A stretch of DNA of 40,457 nucleotides from an uncultured Clostridium sp. GTDB lineage: Bacteria > Bacillota > Clostridia > TANB77 > CAG-508. The translations under genes and the position numbers were made by a program. The notes under the pieces were generated by a model. It saw only the letters and a list, made by a program, of their open reading frames with translations, did no database searches and was not told where the DNA came from. Positions 14,892-24,101 of this stretch are shown here, piece by piece (position 1 is the first letter of the stretch; each line of letters begins with the position of its first letter). The stretch covers positions 1 through 40,457 of the forward strand of contig USDF01000008.1 of the NCBI GenBank assembly GCA_900553405.1, written 5' to 3'.

Positions 14892-16271
14892 CTACTTTGT
14901 ATCAATTAACAATTCCTTTGGGTTCTTTTTTAAACTACTTATAGATGATAACACTAAAGATATTATAAGTACCAAAGACATAAATAAAATTACATATATT
15001 ATTGATTTTGGTAATATATTAATATCTAAGCTTGTTAGAGTTTTATTAAAGCCGTCTACTTCTGCTCCTCCACCAAGTCCACTAGATGCCGATTGCTTTG
15101 CTATCTGTTTTGTTATATTTCCAGTAACTTTATTTAATATATTATTTCCTATCATGTTTCCTGTATAAAGCGCTAAGAAGTATGAGCCTATATAAGCAGG
15201 GATAGATATAAATACTAATTCAACAACAAATTGTCCAAAAATTTTCAATTTTGATATCCCTAATGATAGAAAAATTGCTATTTCTTTTTTTCTAGCATTC
15301 ATCCATAAAAGTAATAATAATGAAACTGTAATACCTGCAAATATTAATGAACTAGCAAATAATTTGTTTGCTATTGAATATATACCAGATATTGATTGTT
15401 GTAGTGCTGGATAATTTGTTGAACTTTTAATTAAATTGTATTGGTTCCAATTTATATCAAGTTTTTTAATATTTTTAATGACTTGATCCAAATTTTTATC
15501 ACCTTTTACAAAAAATGTTGCATCTTGATATACTGCAGTATCTTCAGTGTTTCCATAAACTTTTGCAGCTGTATCTAAATCTGTTATTAATGTATTTTCG
15601 TAAAGTTCTTGTGCAGAAGTTACACTACTTTTATTGTGTCCATCGAAAATTCCTTTTATTTCTACTTCTAGTGTTTCATTTGCTCCTTTTTCATTATCTG
15701 CATCAAATAAATTGGACTTAATTTTTATTTTATCTCCAATTTTCAAATTGTTTTTTTCAGCTAAGTCTTTATGTATTAAAATCTTACTTTTGTCATTTTT
15801 TTCCAAATGTTCTCCTTCTATTAATTTGTAAGCTCCTGACACAAATTTATTTTCTTTTGATGAATCATTAACTCCTGTTAGCATAACTGTTCTTTTAAAA
15901 TTTTCTGCTCTTTCTGGTGATTGATTTGAAATTGTTTTTTTAGTTTCTATAATATCATTATCTACCAAATCAGCTACACTATTTATTCTCTTTACAAAAG
16001 AGGCAATATCTTCAGATTCAGCTATTTTTTTTATATCTTCTCCTTTTATATTTCCTCCACCTCTAGGTGTTCCAAGATTAACTCTTCTATTTATTTCCAT
16101 AGAAAAACTATTTGTTATATTTTTAAAAGTTTCTTCTGAAGCTCTATTAGTAGCATCTTTAATTGCCAAGCTAATCAGACTAAGTGTTGACATAGCCATA
16201 ATAACTAATAATATTATTATTGATTTTAAACTTTTCCTTGTTACATATGCAAAAGCATTTTTTATCATCAA
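14892..16271 (-). CDS. FtsX/MacB-type ABC transporter permease (first of two)
   Basis: A 459-residue permease with one N-terminal membrane segment (about 15-38), a large extracytoplasmic domain (about 40-310) and three C-terminal segments (about 310-455). This is the MacB/FtsX layout. The typical helix RKKEIAIFLSLGISKLKIFGQ marks the coupling region. The outer domain contains GGG-rich TPRGGGNIKG and ASSGLGGGAEVDG stretches. Such transporters act in lipoprotein or peptide extrusion, antimicrobial peptide resistance, or signalling; substrate unknown. It is the last gene of a permease-ATPase-permease operon and is a diverged paralogue of the gene at 16935-18212, suggesting a heterodimer. AGGGGGG lies 7 nt before the ATG. 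Confidence 0.87.
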   Translation of the reverse strand: MMIKNAFAYVTRKSLKSIIILLVIMAMSTLSLISLAIKDATNRASEETFKNITNSFSMEINRRVNLGTPRGGGNIKGEDIKKIAESEDIASFVKRINSVADLVDNDIIETKKTISNQSPERAENFKRTVMLTGVNDSSKENKFVSGAYKLIEGEHLEKNDKSKILIHKDLAEKNNLKIGDKIKIKSNLFDADNEKGANETLEVEIKGIFDGHNKSSVTSAQELYENTLITDLDTAAKVYGNTEDTAVYQDATFFVKGDKNLDQVIKNIKKLDINWNQYNLIKSSTNYPALQQSISGIYSIANKLFASSLIFAGITVSLLLLLWMNARKKEIAIFLSLGISKLKIFGQFVVELVFISIPAYIGSYFLALYTGNMIGNNILNKVTGNITKQIAKQSASSGLGGGAEVDGFNKTLTSLDINILPKSIIYVILFMSLVLIISLVLSSISSLKKNPKELLIDTK

Positions 16272-16280
16272 TATACCCCC

Positions 16281-16925
16281 CTAATTAATTTTACTTATCT
16301 TTCTTAATTTTTTGTCACTTAATTCTAAAATAATATCAGCAGAATTTGCAACTTCCTTACTATGTGTTACAACTATTACACATTTATTTCTCTCTTTAGC
16401 CAATCTTTTTAATATTTCTATTATTTCTCCTGCAGTTTCACTATCAAGATTTCCTGTAGGTTCGTCAGCTAGAATTATTGGTGCTTCTGATGCTAATGCT
16501 CTTGCTATGGCTACTCTTTGCTGTTGGCCACCAGATAGTTTCATTACATTTCTATTTATCTGGCTTTTATCAAGTCCTAATTTTAACAAAATATCTTCTG
16601 ATGCCTTTTTATTTACTAATCTAACATTTTCTATTGGTGTTAAATAATCAATTAAATTATAATTTTGAAAAACTAATGTTATATTGTTTTTTCTATGATT
16701 ACTATACCCTTTGTTCTCTATATTCTCATTTTTGAATAGAATTTGACCTTTTTGTGGTTTGTCTAGTCCTGCTAATAATGAAAGTAATGTTGACTTCCCT
16801 GCTCCTGATTTTCCTATTATTGCATAAAATTGTCCAAGTTCAAACTTTTGATTTACTGATGACAAAATCTTCTCTTTTGAATTTGAATAATTATATGTTA
16901 CATTTTTTATTTCTAATATATCCAT
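16281..16925 (-). CDS. ABC transporter ATPase (MacB/LolD-like)
   Basis: A 214-residue ATP-binding subunit. Walker A is GKSGAGKSTLLS (about 38-49), the Q-loop is LVFQNYNLIDYLT, the signature is LSGGQQQRVAIARAL, Walker B is IILADEPTGNLDSE, and the switch His is in VVVTHSKEVA. The LDSETAGEI stretch is typical of the MacB/LolD subfamily that partners FtsX-like permeases. It lies between two such permeases, 9 nt from one and 9 nt from the other, so all three should be one complex. The ribosome site TAGGAG precedes the ATG. Confidence 0.95.
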   Translation of the reverse strand: MDILEIKNVTYNYSNSKEKILSSVNQKFELGQFYAIIGKSGAGKSTLLSLLAGLDKPQKGQILFKNENIENKGYSNHRKNNITLVFQNYNLIDYLTPIENVRLVNKKASEDILLKLGLDKSQINRNVMKLSGGQQQRVAIARALASEAPIILADEPTGNLDSETAGEIIEILKRLAKERNKCVIVVTHSKEVANSADIILELSDKKLRKISKIN

Positions 16926-16934
16926 TGCAATCTC

Positions 16935-18212
16935 CTAACTTATCTTTGATAATATTTCTTTTGGTTTTTTTACTAATATCATTGCACTTGCAATAATAAC
17001 TGATAAAACAATAATTACTATTAATATTCCATAACTTTGTAAAAATATTGTAATATTTGATATTAAATTATCATTTTTTAGTAGATTATTAATATTTATT
17101 GTCGAATTATCAGAATTGATAAATCCACCTATTATTTGATTTAATATCACATTTCCTAAAAATAAAGATGATACTATAGATGGTAGTGATATAAATATTA
17201 ACTCAAATATAAATTGAGCTATAATTTTTGCTTTACTTATTCCTATTGATAATAATATTCCTATTTCATAAATTCTTTCCCTTAGCCATAAAATTAATAT
17301 TAATGATAAAACTATTATTCCTCCTGTCATAATTGAATATGTCATAACCTTTATTATATGTTTTATTCCTTCTACAGATTCTAAAGTTTCTTCATATACA
17401 TCATCATTTTTTTCAATATTGAATTTTGACCAATCAATTTTTATTTCTTTAATTTTATTTAATACTATGTTTGTATCTTTTGAACTATCTGAAAATATTT
17501 CAAGTTTATTTACAACTTTATTGTTTTCTGTTTTGTTTAATGCTACTTGGCTTGATTCATAATCAATAAATACCATATTTTCGCTAAAGTCTGATGTCAT
17601 TCCTGTGTATTTTTCTTGTTTTTTTCCAGAAAAAATCCCAATAATCTCAAATTCATATTCTGTTTTTATTTCATTATTGTTTAAATCAAATATTTTAAGA
17701 CGAATTTTATCATTTAATTCTAAATTATTTTTTTGTGCCAGTTCTTCATGTATAATAATTTTTTCTCTGTCATCTTTTTCAATATGTCTACCTTTTATAA
17801 GAGTAAAAACTCCACTATTAAATAAATTGTCCTTTCCAGTATTATTTGTGGCTTCTATTGAAAATATATTTCTAAATTCTTCTGGCATATCGTCTCTTTC
17901 GATCATTTGCATTCCTTCTACTGCCTTAATATTTGTAGATTTTGCTAGTCCATCATATTGTGGAATTGTTTCTTTTATCTCTTTTATATTTTCTATTTCT
18001 TTAAATTGATTTGTTTTAAAGTTCTCATTGTTAATTTGTGTTATTGATAAAGATGTATTTGATAACTTATATAAATTATTTTCTAAGCTGATTGCTGATT
18101 TCATTATGTTTAAACATGAGTATAAGCACGAAAGAACTATTGTTAAAATAATAAATATAATAACTGTTCTACTCCTCTTTCTCAAGATATATGCTATAGC
18201 ATTTTTTAACAT
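16935..18212 (-). CDS. FtsX/MacB-type ABC transporter permease (second of two)
   Basis: A 425-residue permease with the same plan as the 14892-16271 gene: an N-terminal segment (about 15-35), an outer domain (about 36-280), and three membrane segments near the C-terminus. RIYEIGILLSIGISKAKIIAQ aligns with the coupling helix of its partner, and ELIFISLPSIVSS follows. The two share perhaps a third of residues by eye. I prefer the ATG at 18212, 8 nt after AAGGAGAG; a GTG at 18221 is too close to that site. It is the first gene of the operon; dfx lies about 100 nt upstream on the same strand. Confidence 0.86.
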   Translation of the reverse strand: MLKNAIAYILRKRSRTVIIFIILTIVLSCLYSCLNIMKSAISLENNLYKLSNTSLSITQINNENFKTNQFKEIENIKEIKETIPQYDGLAKSTNIKAVEGMQMIERDDMPEEFRNIFSIEATNNTGKDNLFNSGVFTLIKGRHIEKDDREKIIIHEELAQKNNLELNDKIRLKIFDLNNNEIKTEYEFEIIGIFSGKKQEKYTGMTSDFSENMVFIDYESSQVALNKTENNKVVNKLEIFSDSSKDTNIVLNKIKEIKIDWSKFNIEKNDDVYEETLESVEGIKHIIKVMTYSIMTGGIIVLSLILILWLRERIYEIGILLSIGISKAKIIAQFIFELIFISLPSIVSSLFLGNVILNQIIGGFINSDNSTININNLLKNDNLISNITIFLQSYGILIVIIVLSVIIASAMILVKKPKEILSKIS

Positions 18213-18313
18213 TTTTATCACTCTCCTTTATACATATTTAATAGATTCCATTCTTTTTACTACTTTCCATTCTATGTAACAAATCTCACACAAAAAGCTT
18301 AAGTTATCTATAT

Positions 18314-18694
18314 TTATTCAACTTCTTTTGACCAAAGTCCATGTTTATTACAAAAAGAATAAATTTTACTTCCTTTAACATATGGAAATATTACACAGGC
18401 TTCTTCATCTGGCAATAAAAATTTCTTTATAATTTTATTATTTGCTAACATTGCAATCCATTCTATAAAATGGTCTTTCTCCATAACATGGTTAACCTTT
18501 ACAATTATATGATTATCTATTGCTTCAAAATTTGGTACATGTTTTTCAAAAGATGCGTCTACACTATTTGGAGCTAATTCTATCATTTCTTCACCGCAAC
18601 ATTTAATACTACAATTATCACTAGTACAATCTTTTATGACTTCAACTAAAGCTTGACATTTAGAACATCTTTTTATTACTAATTCTTTTTTCAT
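18314..18694 (-). CDS. dfx: Desulfoferrodoxin (class I superoxide reductase)
   Basis: A 126-residue iron protein that reduces superoxide to hydrogen peroxide without making oxygen. The N-terminal desulforedoxin centre ligands are C10, C13 and the adjacent pair C32-C33. The catalytic SOR centre ligands are H52 (in FEKHVPN), H69, H75 (VNHVMEKDHFIEW), C115 and H118 (FCNKHGLW), with the conserved Glu-Lys E50-K51 next to the iron. Both centres are complete, so this should be a 2Fe-type enzyme. It follows rubrerythrin by 52 nt on the same strand. The peroxide it makes is the substrate of rubrerythrin, so the pair forms a detoxification unit. Confidence 0.94.
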   Translation of the reverse strand: MKKELVIKRCSKCQALVEVIKDCTSDNCSIKCCGEEMIELAPNSVDASFEKHVPNFEAIDNHIIVKVNHVMEKDHFIEWIAMLANNKIIKKFLLPDEEACVIFPYVKGSKIYSFCNKHGLWSKEVE

Positions 18695-18746
18695 AAATTC
18701 CCTCCATATTAATTTATATTTCTCATAAGAATAGTTTTTCTATATT

Positions 18747-19286
18747 TTAATAATTTTCAGCTTTAATTTCGAAATATGCTTTTGGATGGCTACATACAGG
18801 GCAAACTTCTGGAGCTTTTGTTCCAACAACAATATGTCCACAATTTCTACATTTCCATATTTTAACTTTCCCTGCTTCAAACACTTTTCCATCTTTTACA
18901 TTTTCTAATAATTTTAAATATCTTTCTTCATGTTCTTTTTCAATTTTACCAACTTCTTCAAATAAGTATGCAATATGGTCAAAACCTTCTTCTTTAGCTG
19001 TTTTAGCAAATTCAGCATACATATCTGTCCATTCATAATTTTCTCCATCATCAGCAGCATTTAAGTTCTCAGCTGTTGTTCCAATTTCTCCACCATTTAA
19101 TAATTTAAACCACATTTTTGCATGTTCTTTTTCATTGTCAGCTGTTTCTTGGAAAATTGCAGCTATTTGTTCATATCCTTCTTTTTTTGCTTTACTAGCA
19201 AAATATGTATATTTATTTCTTGCTTGAGATTCTCCGGCAAAAGCCGTCATTAAATTTTGCTCTGTTTTTGATCCTTTTAATTCCAT
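18747..19286 (-). CDS. rbr: Rubrerythrin (peroxide reductase)
   Basis: A 179-residue peroxide-scavenging diiron protein. The four-helix ferritin-like domain (about 1-140) has iron-ligand helices with FAGESQARNKYTYFA, TADNEKEHAKMW and GKIEKEHEERY (ExxH pairs). The C-terminal rubredoxin domain has CRNCG and CPVC ligands. Length is the family's normal size. The ribosome site AGGAGG precedes the ATG. It has its own promoter (19319-19347) and is probably co-transcribed with dfx. Confidence 0.97.
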   Translation of the reverse strand: MELKGSKTEQNLMTAFAGESQARNKYTYFASKAKKEGYEQIAAIFQETADNEKEHAKMWFKLLNGGEIGTTAENLNAADDGENYEWTDMYAEFAKTAKEEGFDHIAYLFEEVGKIEKEHEERYLKLLENVKDGKVFEAGKVKIWKCRNCGHIVVGTKAPEVCPVCSHPKAYFEIKAENY

Positions 19287-19318
19287 AATTATTACCTCCT
19301 AATACTTTTTACCTGTGC

Positions 19319-19347
19319 AAAATATCACATTATCGAATTAAAGTCAA
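19319..19347 (-). promoter_or_regulatory. rbr-dfx promoter
   Basis: On the minus strand TTGACT (19342-19347), 17-nt spacer, TATTTT (19319-19324). No clear PerR palindrome was seen. Confidence 0.65.
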
Positions 19348-19382
19348 TATTTTTTTAATTTTACTTTTTTTAGGCATTTTAC

Positions 19383-19411
19383 TTTATTTTCTAAATAAAA
19401 AGTAGTATAAT
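19383..19411 (+). promoter_or_regulatory. leuS promoter
   Basis: TATAAT at 19406-19411, with a weak -35 TTTATT (19383-19388) 17 nt upstream. The leader is only about 35 nt long and holds no T-box, unlike aspS. Confidence 0.5.
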
Positions 19412-19450
19412 GATTACGTTATTTATAGAGATAAGAAAGGATGATTATAG

Positions 19451-21865
19451 ATGGCTTATAATTTTACAGAAGTTGAAAAAAAATGGCAAGAATATTGGGA
19501 TAAACATGAATCTTTTAAAGCTATTACAGGCGATAAAAAAGACCCATATTATATATTAGTTGAATTTCCTTACCCTTCTGGTGCTGGTCTTCATGTTGGA
19601 CATGTAAGAAGTTATACAGCGCAAGATGCACTTGCTAGAATGAAAAGAATGCAAGGTTATAATGTTTTATATCCAATGGGTTGGGATGCTTTTGGTGCTC
19701 CTGCTGAGCAATATGCAATTAAAAATCATATTCACCCAAAAGAAGCCGTTAAACAAAATATTCATACATTTAAGGGTCAAATGAAAAATTTAGGTTTCTC
19801 TTTTGACTGGTCAAGAGAATTTTCTACAACAGACCCTGAATATTATAAATGGACTCAATGGCAATTTTTACAATTTTACAAACATGGTATGGCTTACAAG
19901 GATACTATACCTGTTAACTGGTGCCCTAATTGTAAAACAGTTTTATCTAATGAAGATGCTGCTGGCGGAGTTTGTGAAAGATGTGGAAGCCCTGTTGAAC
20001 AAAGAGAAAAATCTCAATGGATGCTTAGAATGAGCGATTATTCAGAAGATTTATTAAAAGGTCTAGATGATACAAACTTTGCTCCTAGAGTAAAACTTGG
20101 ACAAATTAACTGGATTGGTAAATCTACTGGTGTTGAACTTGATGTTAAAATTGCAGGTGGTGGAAGTTTTTCTATTTTCACAACTTGTATTGAAACTGTA
20201 TATGGTATTACATTCTTTGTTATTGCTCCAGACGGAAAATTAATTAAAGAATTAATGCCAAGAGTTACAAATAAAGAAGAAGTCGAAGCTTACATTGCAG
20301 AAACTGCTAAAAAATCTAGCATGGATAGAACAGAATTAAATAAAGGTAAAACAGGTTGCAAAGTTGAAGGTGTTATGGCTATTAACCCTATCAATGGCAA
20401 AGAGGTTCCTATTTTCTTAGGAGATTTCGTTTTAGGAGATTATGGTACTGGTGCTGTTATGGCTGTTCCTTCTCATGACCAAAGAGATTTTGAATATGCT
20501 AAAGAACATAACCTAGATATGATTCAAGTTATAGACGGTAGAGAAACTGAAAGCTCTGCTTTTGAAAAACAAGATTATTTAGGTAAAGGATGTAGGTTAA
20601 TAAATTCTGAAGAATTTACTGGTTTAACAGTTGAAGAAGCTAAAGTTGCTATTACTGATAAATTAGTTAACATGGGAATTGCAAGAAAAGTAAATAATTA
20701 TAAAATGAGAGATTGGATTTTCTCTCGTCAAAGATTCTGGGGAGAGCCTATTCCAATGATTTATTGTGAAAAATGTGGATGGAAGCCTATGGCAGAAGAA
20801 GATTTACCTTTACTTCTTCCAGATGTTGCAGAATATGAACCTACTGAAAATGGAGAAAGTCCTCTTGCAAACATTACTTCTTGGGTTAATACAACTTGTC
20901 CATGTTGTGGTGGACCTGCAAAAAGAGAAACAGATACAATGCCTAACTGGGCAGGTTCTAGCTGGTATTTCTTAAGATTTATGGATGCTCATAATGATAA
21001 AGAATTTGCATCTATGGATGCTATGAAATATTGGAGAAGAGTTGACTGGTACAATGGTGGTATGGAGCATACTGCTCGTCACCTACTTTATGCAAGATTT
21101 TGGGTTCAATTCCTTTACAATATAGGCTTAGTTCCTAATAAAGAAATGATTTGGACTAGAGTTAGTCATGGTATGGTTTTAGGTTCAAACAATGAAAAAA
21201 TGAGTAAGTCTAAAGGAAATGTTATTAACCCTGATGATATAGTTAGAGAATATGGTGCAGATACTTTAAGACTTTATGAAATGTTTATGGGTGACTATAC
21301 GCAAGACGCTCCTTGGAGCACAGATTCTTTAAAAGGATGTAAACGTTTTATAGATAAAATTATTCGTTTGAAAGATAAAGTTGTAGATGGGGAAAATTAT
21401 TCTCCAAAACTAGAATCTTTAATTCATAAGACTATTAAAAAGATACAAACAGACTTAACCACTATGGCATACAATACAGCAGTATCTAGTTTAATGATTT
21501 TAGCAAATAGCTATGATGACCAAGAAAATATAACTAAAGCAGATTATAAATTATTATTAACATTGTTAAACCCTATCGCACCACATGTTACAGAAGAGCT
21601 AAACGAAGAGTTAGGATTTAAACCTATTTGTGAATCTGCTTGGCCTGTATATGACGAAGCAAAAACAATTGATAATGAAATTGAACTTCCTGTACAATTT
21701 AATGGTAAATTAAAAGCTACAGTTACTGTTCCTATGAACGCAGATGAGGAAATTGTAAAAGATATAATCCACAAAAATGAAACAATATGTGGATTACTTG
21801 AAGGAAAAACAATTGTTAAAGAAATTTATGTTAAAAATAAAATTTATAATATTGTTGTAAGATAA
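19451..21865 (+). CDS. leuS: Leucyl-tRNA synthetase
   Basis: An 804-residue class I synthetase. The HIGH-type motif is in YPSGAGLHVGHVRSYTAQD (about residue 48) and KMSKS is in NEKMSKSKGNVINPDD (about 583). A CP1 editing domain lies between them, and there are zinc-type Cys clusters NWCPNCKTV with CERCG and YCEKCGW with CPCC. The C-terminal anticodon domain and the small end domain (GKTIVKEIYVKNKIYNIVV) are complete, so length and domain order are normal for bacterial LeuRS. The ribosome site GAAAGGA precedes the ATG. It is monocistronic, ended by the hairpin at 21869-21905. Confidence 0.98.
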   Translation: MAYNFTEVEKKWQEYWDKHESFKAITGDKKDPYYILVEFPYPSGAGLHVGHVRSYTAQDALARMKRMQGYNVLYPMGWDAFGAPAEQYAIKNHIHPKEAVKQNIHTFKGQMKNLGFSFDWSREFSTTDPEYYKWTQWQFLQFYKHGMAYKDTIPVNWCPNCKTVLSNEDAAGGVCERCGSPVEQREKSQWMLRMSDYSEDLLKGLDDTNFAPRVKLGQINWIGKSTGVELDVKIAGGGSFSIFTTCIETVYGITFFVIAPDGKLIKELMPRVTNKEEVEAYIAETAKKSSMDRTELNKGKTGCKVEGVMAINPINGKEVPIFLGDFVLGDYGTGAVMAVPSHDQRDFEYAKEHNLDMIQVIDGRETESSAFEKQDYLGKGCRLINSEEFTGLTVEEAKVAITDKLVNMGIARKVNNYKMRDWIFSRQRFWGEPIPMIYCEKCGWKPMAEEDLPLLLPDVAEYEPTENGESPLANITSWVNTTCPCCGGPAKRETDTMPNWAGSSWYFLRFMDAHNDKEFASMDAMKYWRRVDWYNGGMEHTARHLLYARFWVQFLYNIGLVPNKEMIWTRVSHGMVLGSNNEKMSKSKGNVINPDDIVREYGADTLRLYEMFMGDYTQDAPWSTDSLKGCKRFIDKIIRLKDKVVDGENYSPKLESLIHKTIKKIQTDLTTMAYNTAVSSLMILANSYDDQENITKADYKLLLTLLNPIAPHVTEELNEELGFKPICESAWPVYDEAKTIDNEIELPVQFNGKLKATVTVPMNADEEIVKDIIHKNETICGLLEGKTIVKEIYVKNKIYNIVVR

Positions 21866-21868
21866 AAG

Positions 21869-21905
21869 AAAACCTAGATAAGAGTATTACTCCTATCTAG
21901 GTTTT
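21869..21905. terminator. Terminator shared by leuS and pyrF
   Basis: AAAACCTAGATA (21869-21880) pairs with TATCTAGGTTTT (21894-21905), with T-rich flanks on both sides. It serves the convergent leuS (+) and pyrF (-). Confidence 0.85.
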
Positions 21906-21922
21906 TAGTTAGCAATTACTAA

Positions 21923-22888
21923 TTAACAAATATCCTCACCATAATATTTATTAATTGCCTGATTGATTTCTTCTGTAGCGCGAATTGCTTCTGCTCTAGC
22001 TGCTTCTGCCCATGTCTCTTCAGAATACTTTTCTTTCCAGCAATCTTTTTTGTATGCATTCATAATTCCTCTTGAAGAGTTTACAATAGCACCAATTCCG
22101 CGATCACTATCAAAATTTACAGCTACATCATCTGCTGTTGCTCCCTGTGCTCCATATCCAGGTACCAAGAAAAAAGTACACCCCATTTGTTCAACCAATT
22201 CTTTAGCTTGCTCTGGATGAGTTGCTCCTACTACCGCACCTACCATCGGGTAATTCTGTTGCAAATGTCCTATAGAGTTTTCAGGATCAACCTCTTCTGC
22301 CCATTCAAGCACCAAGTCTGCTACTGCTTCATAAACGTATCTTCCGTCCGCAAGTTCCAAGTCCTGAATTTCTGCTGAAGATTTGTTAGAAGTTTTAACA
22401 AGAACAAATACGCCCTTTCCATTTTCCTTTGCCAACTTTAAGAACGGCATTACTCCATCTGTTCCAAAGTAAGGGTTAATGGTAATTGCATCAAAAGGCA
22501 TACCTGCTGATAAAAACGCCTGTGCATATGCTTCCGAAGTAGAACCTATATCTGCCCGCTTAAGGTCCCCAATAACAAACAAGCCCTTTTCTCTTGCATA
22601 GAAAGCAACCTCTAAATACAGGTCCTCCAGATGCTCTCTTTCAAAGAATGCGCTGTTAATCTTAATTGCAGGAACAATATCTGCCACAGCATCAATGTAC
22701 TTCTCGCAGTACTTATAGATGATCTGTGAAAAGTCTTCCATGTTCTCTTCACCTTTTTCATCGTCCCAGCCAAACTCTTTCTTAAATGCATCCGGAATAT
22801 CTTCCCATTTGACATCTAAGCCTGCACATATCCGGCTGTTTTTTTCAACAATCAAATCATTTAATACCTGCATTGCATTTTTTTCCAT
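21923..22888 (-). CDS. pyrF: Orotidine 5'-phosphate decarboxylase, group 2 type
   Basis: A 321-residue enzyme for the last step of UMP synthesis (OMP to UMP plus CO2). The N-terminal RICAGLDVKWEDIPDAF and the catalytic FVIGDLKRADIGSTS (Lys/Asp charged network) are clear. FVLVKTSNKSSAEIQDL and AVVGATHPEQAKEL fit the longer group 2 form. The base composition is plainly higher in GC (near 40-45% by eye) than in the neighbours. Codons such as CTG, CGG, GGC and GTC are used where neighbours use AT-ending ones. No other pyrimidine gene is near. This suggests acquisition from a higher-GC Firmicute. The ribosome site AAAGGAG precedes the ATG. Confidence 0.93.
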   Translation of the reverse strand: MEKNAMQVLNDLIVEKNSRICAGLDVKWEDIPDAFKKEFGWDDEKGEENMEDFSQIIYKYCEKYIDAVADIVPAIKINSAFFEREHLEDLYLEVAFYAREKGLFVIGDLKRADIGSTSEAYAQAFLSAGMPFDAITINPYFGTDGVMPFLKLAKENGKGVFVLVKTSNKSSAEIQDLELADGRYVYEAVADLVLEWAEEVDPENSIGHLQQNYPMVGAVVGATHPEQAKELVEQMGCTFFLVPGYGAQGATADDVAVNFDSDRGIGAIVNSSRGIMNAYKKDCWKEKYSEETWAEAARAEAIRATEEINQAINKYYGEDIC

Positions 22889-22988
22889 GTTTTCTCCTTT
22901 TCTAGTTCATTTGAACTTTGAAATCTCTGTTTTTAGTTACGTTAACTATTATATAATATTTTCTTTATATTTTCAAGCTATACAAAAA

Positions 22989-23025
22989 AATAACCCCGTT
23001 ATTTTTATTTATTCTTGGGGTTATT
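22989..23025 (-). terminator. ldh terminator
   Basis: AATAACCCC (22989-22997) pairs with GGGGTTATT (23017-23025), with a T7 tract on the minus side. It separates ldh from pyrF. Confidence 0.8.
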
Positions 23026-23034
23026 CTTTTTATT

Positions 23035-23994
23035 TTATTCTTTTATTATTTTTTCTATAGAATCTTCTCTCATTTGTTTTATTATTTTACAGCTATTATC
23101 TAATTTTTCTTGTTCTTGTTCATTTAAATCTAACTCTAAAAGTTCTCTTACACCATTCTCATTTATAATTGCTGGAACTCCTATATATACATCATCTTGC
23201 CCATATTTTCCGTTTTCTAAGTAAGTTGATACTGTAAGCACAGAGTTTTCATTATCTAATATTGCTCTTACTAATCTATTTAAAGACATTCCTATTCCAT
23301 AGTATGTTGCTTTTTTTCTTTCAATTATTTCATAAGCTGCATTTACAACATTTTTATGAATTTTATCTAAATCTTCCATAGGATGATTTCCGTCTTTCAT
23401 AATATCTATTATACTTTTGCATCCTACATATGCATGTTTCCATGGAACAAAAGATGAATCTCCATGTTCTCCCATTATATATGCATGAACATTTTTACTA
23501 GATACTTTTAAGTAATCTGCTATCATGTAACGAAGTCTTGCTGTATCTAATACAGTACCAGATCCAATTACTTTATTTTTAGGTAAGCCTGATACCTTAT
23601 ATACAACATATGCCATTAAATCTACTGGATTACTTGCTACTATAATAACTCCATTGAATCCACTAGCCATAATATTTTTTGTAATATCTTTTACTATTTT
23701 TGTGTTTACCTCCGCAAGTTCTAGTCTTGTTTGACCTCCTTGTTTTTGTGCCACACCCGCTGTAATTACTACTATTTCAGCATCTTTACATTCATCATAA
23801 TCTCCAGCTTTTATAACCATTTTTTGTGGTGCAAAAGGAAGTCCATGAGATAAGTCCATTTCTTCTCCTATTGTTTTTTCTTTATCAATATCTATTAAAA
23901 TGAGCTCTTCTATTCCACCTCTGTTTAACATTGAGTATGCCATACTCATTCCTACAAAACCTGTTCCTACTAAAACTATTTTTCCTTTTTTCAT
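23035..23994 (-). CDS. ldh: L-lactate dehydrogenase
   Basis: A 319-residue NAD-dependent enzyme reducing pyruvate to L-lactate. The NAD-binding GTGFVGMSMAYS is followed by ELILIDIDKEKTIGEEMDL. The substrate loop AGVAQKQGGQTRLEL has Gln at the specificity position, which points to lactate rather than malate dehydrogenase. The active-site His is in IMGEHGDSSF, and DTARLRYM holds the substrate Arg. The ribosome site AAGGAAG precedes the ATG. A single-gene unit with its own terminator. Together with adhE it shows a fermentative metabolism. Confidence 0.95.
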   Translation of the reverse strand: MKKGKIVLVGTGFVGMSMAYSMLNRGGIEELILIDIDKEKTIGEEMDLSHGLPFAPQKMVIKAGDYDECKDAEIVVITAGVAQKQGGQTRLELAEVNTKIVKDITKNIMASGFNGVIIVASNPVDLMAYVVYKVSGLPKNKVIGSGTVLDTARLRYMIADYLKVSSKNVHAYIMGEHGDSSFVPWKHAYVGCKSIIDIMKDGNHPMEDLDKIHKNVVNAAYEIIERKKATYYGIGMSLNRLVRAILDNENSVLTVSTYLENGKYGQDDVYIGVPAIINENGVRELLELDLNEQEQEKLDNSCKIIKQMREDSIEKIIKE

Positions 23995-24060
23995 ATATAC
24001 TTTACTTCCTTTCTTTTGAATTTCTATTATATTATACCACTAATTTTAAATATATAACAA

Positions 24061-24096
24061 AAAATACAACCTAATTTTTAAATTAAGTTGTATTTT
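24061..24096 (-). terminator. Terminator of the coiled-coil gene
   Basis: AAAATACAACCTAATTT pairs with AAATTAAGTTGTATTTT (one G-U), followed on the minus side by a U-run. Confidence 0.75.
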
Positions 24097-24101
24097 CTAT
24101 T

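Noticed and set aside
19287..19450. T-box leader upstream of leuS
   Set aside because: The leader after the promoter is only about 35 nt and has no AGGGTGG T-box sequence.
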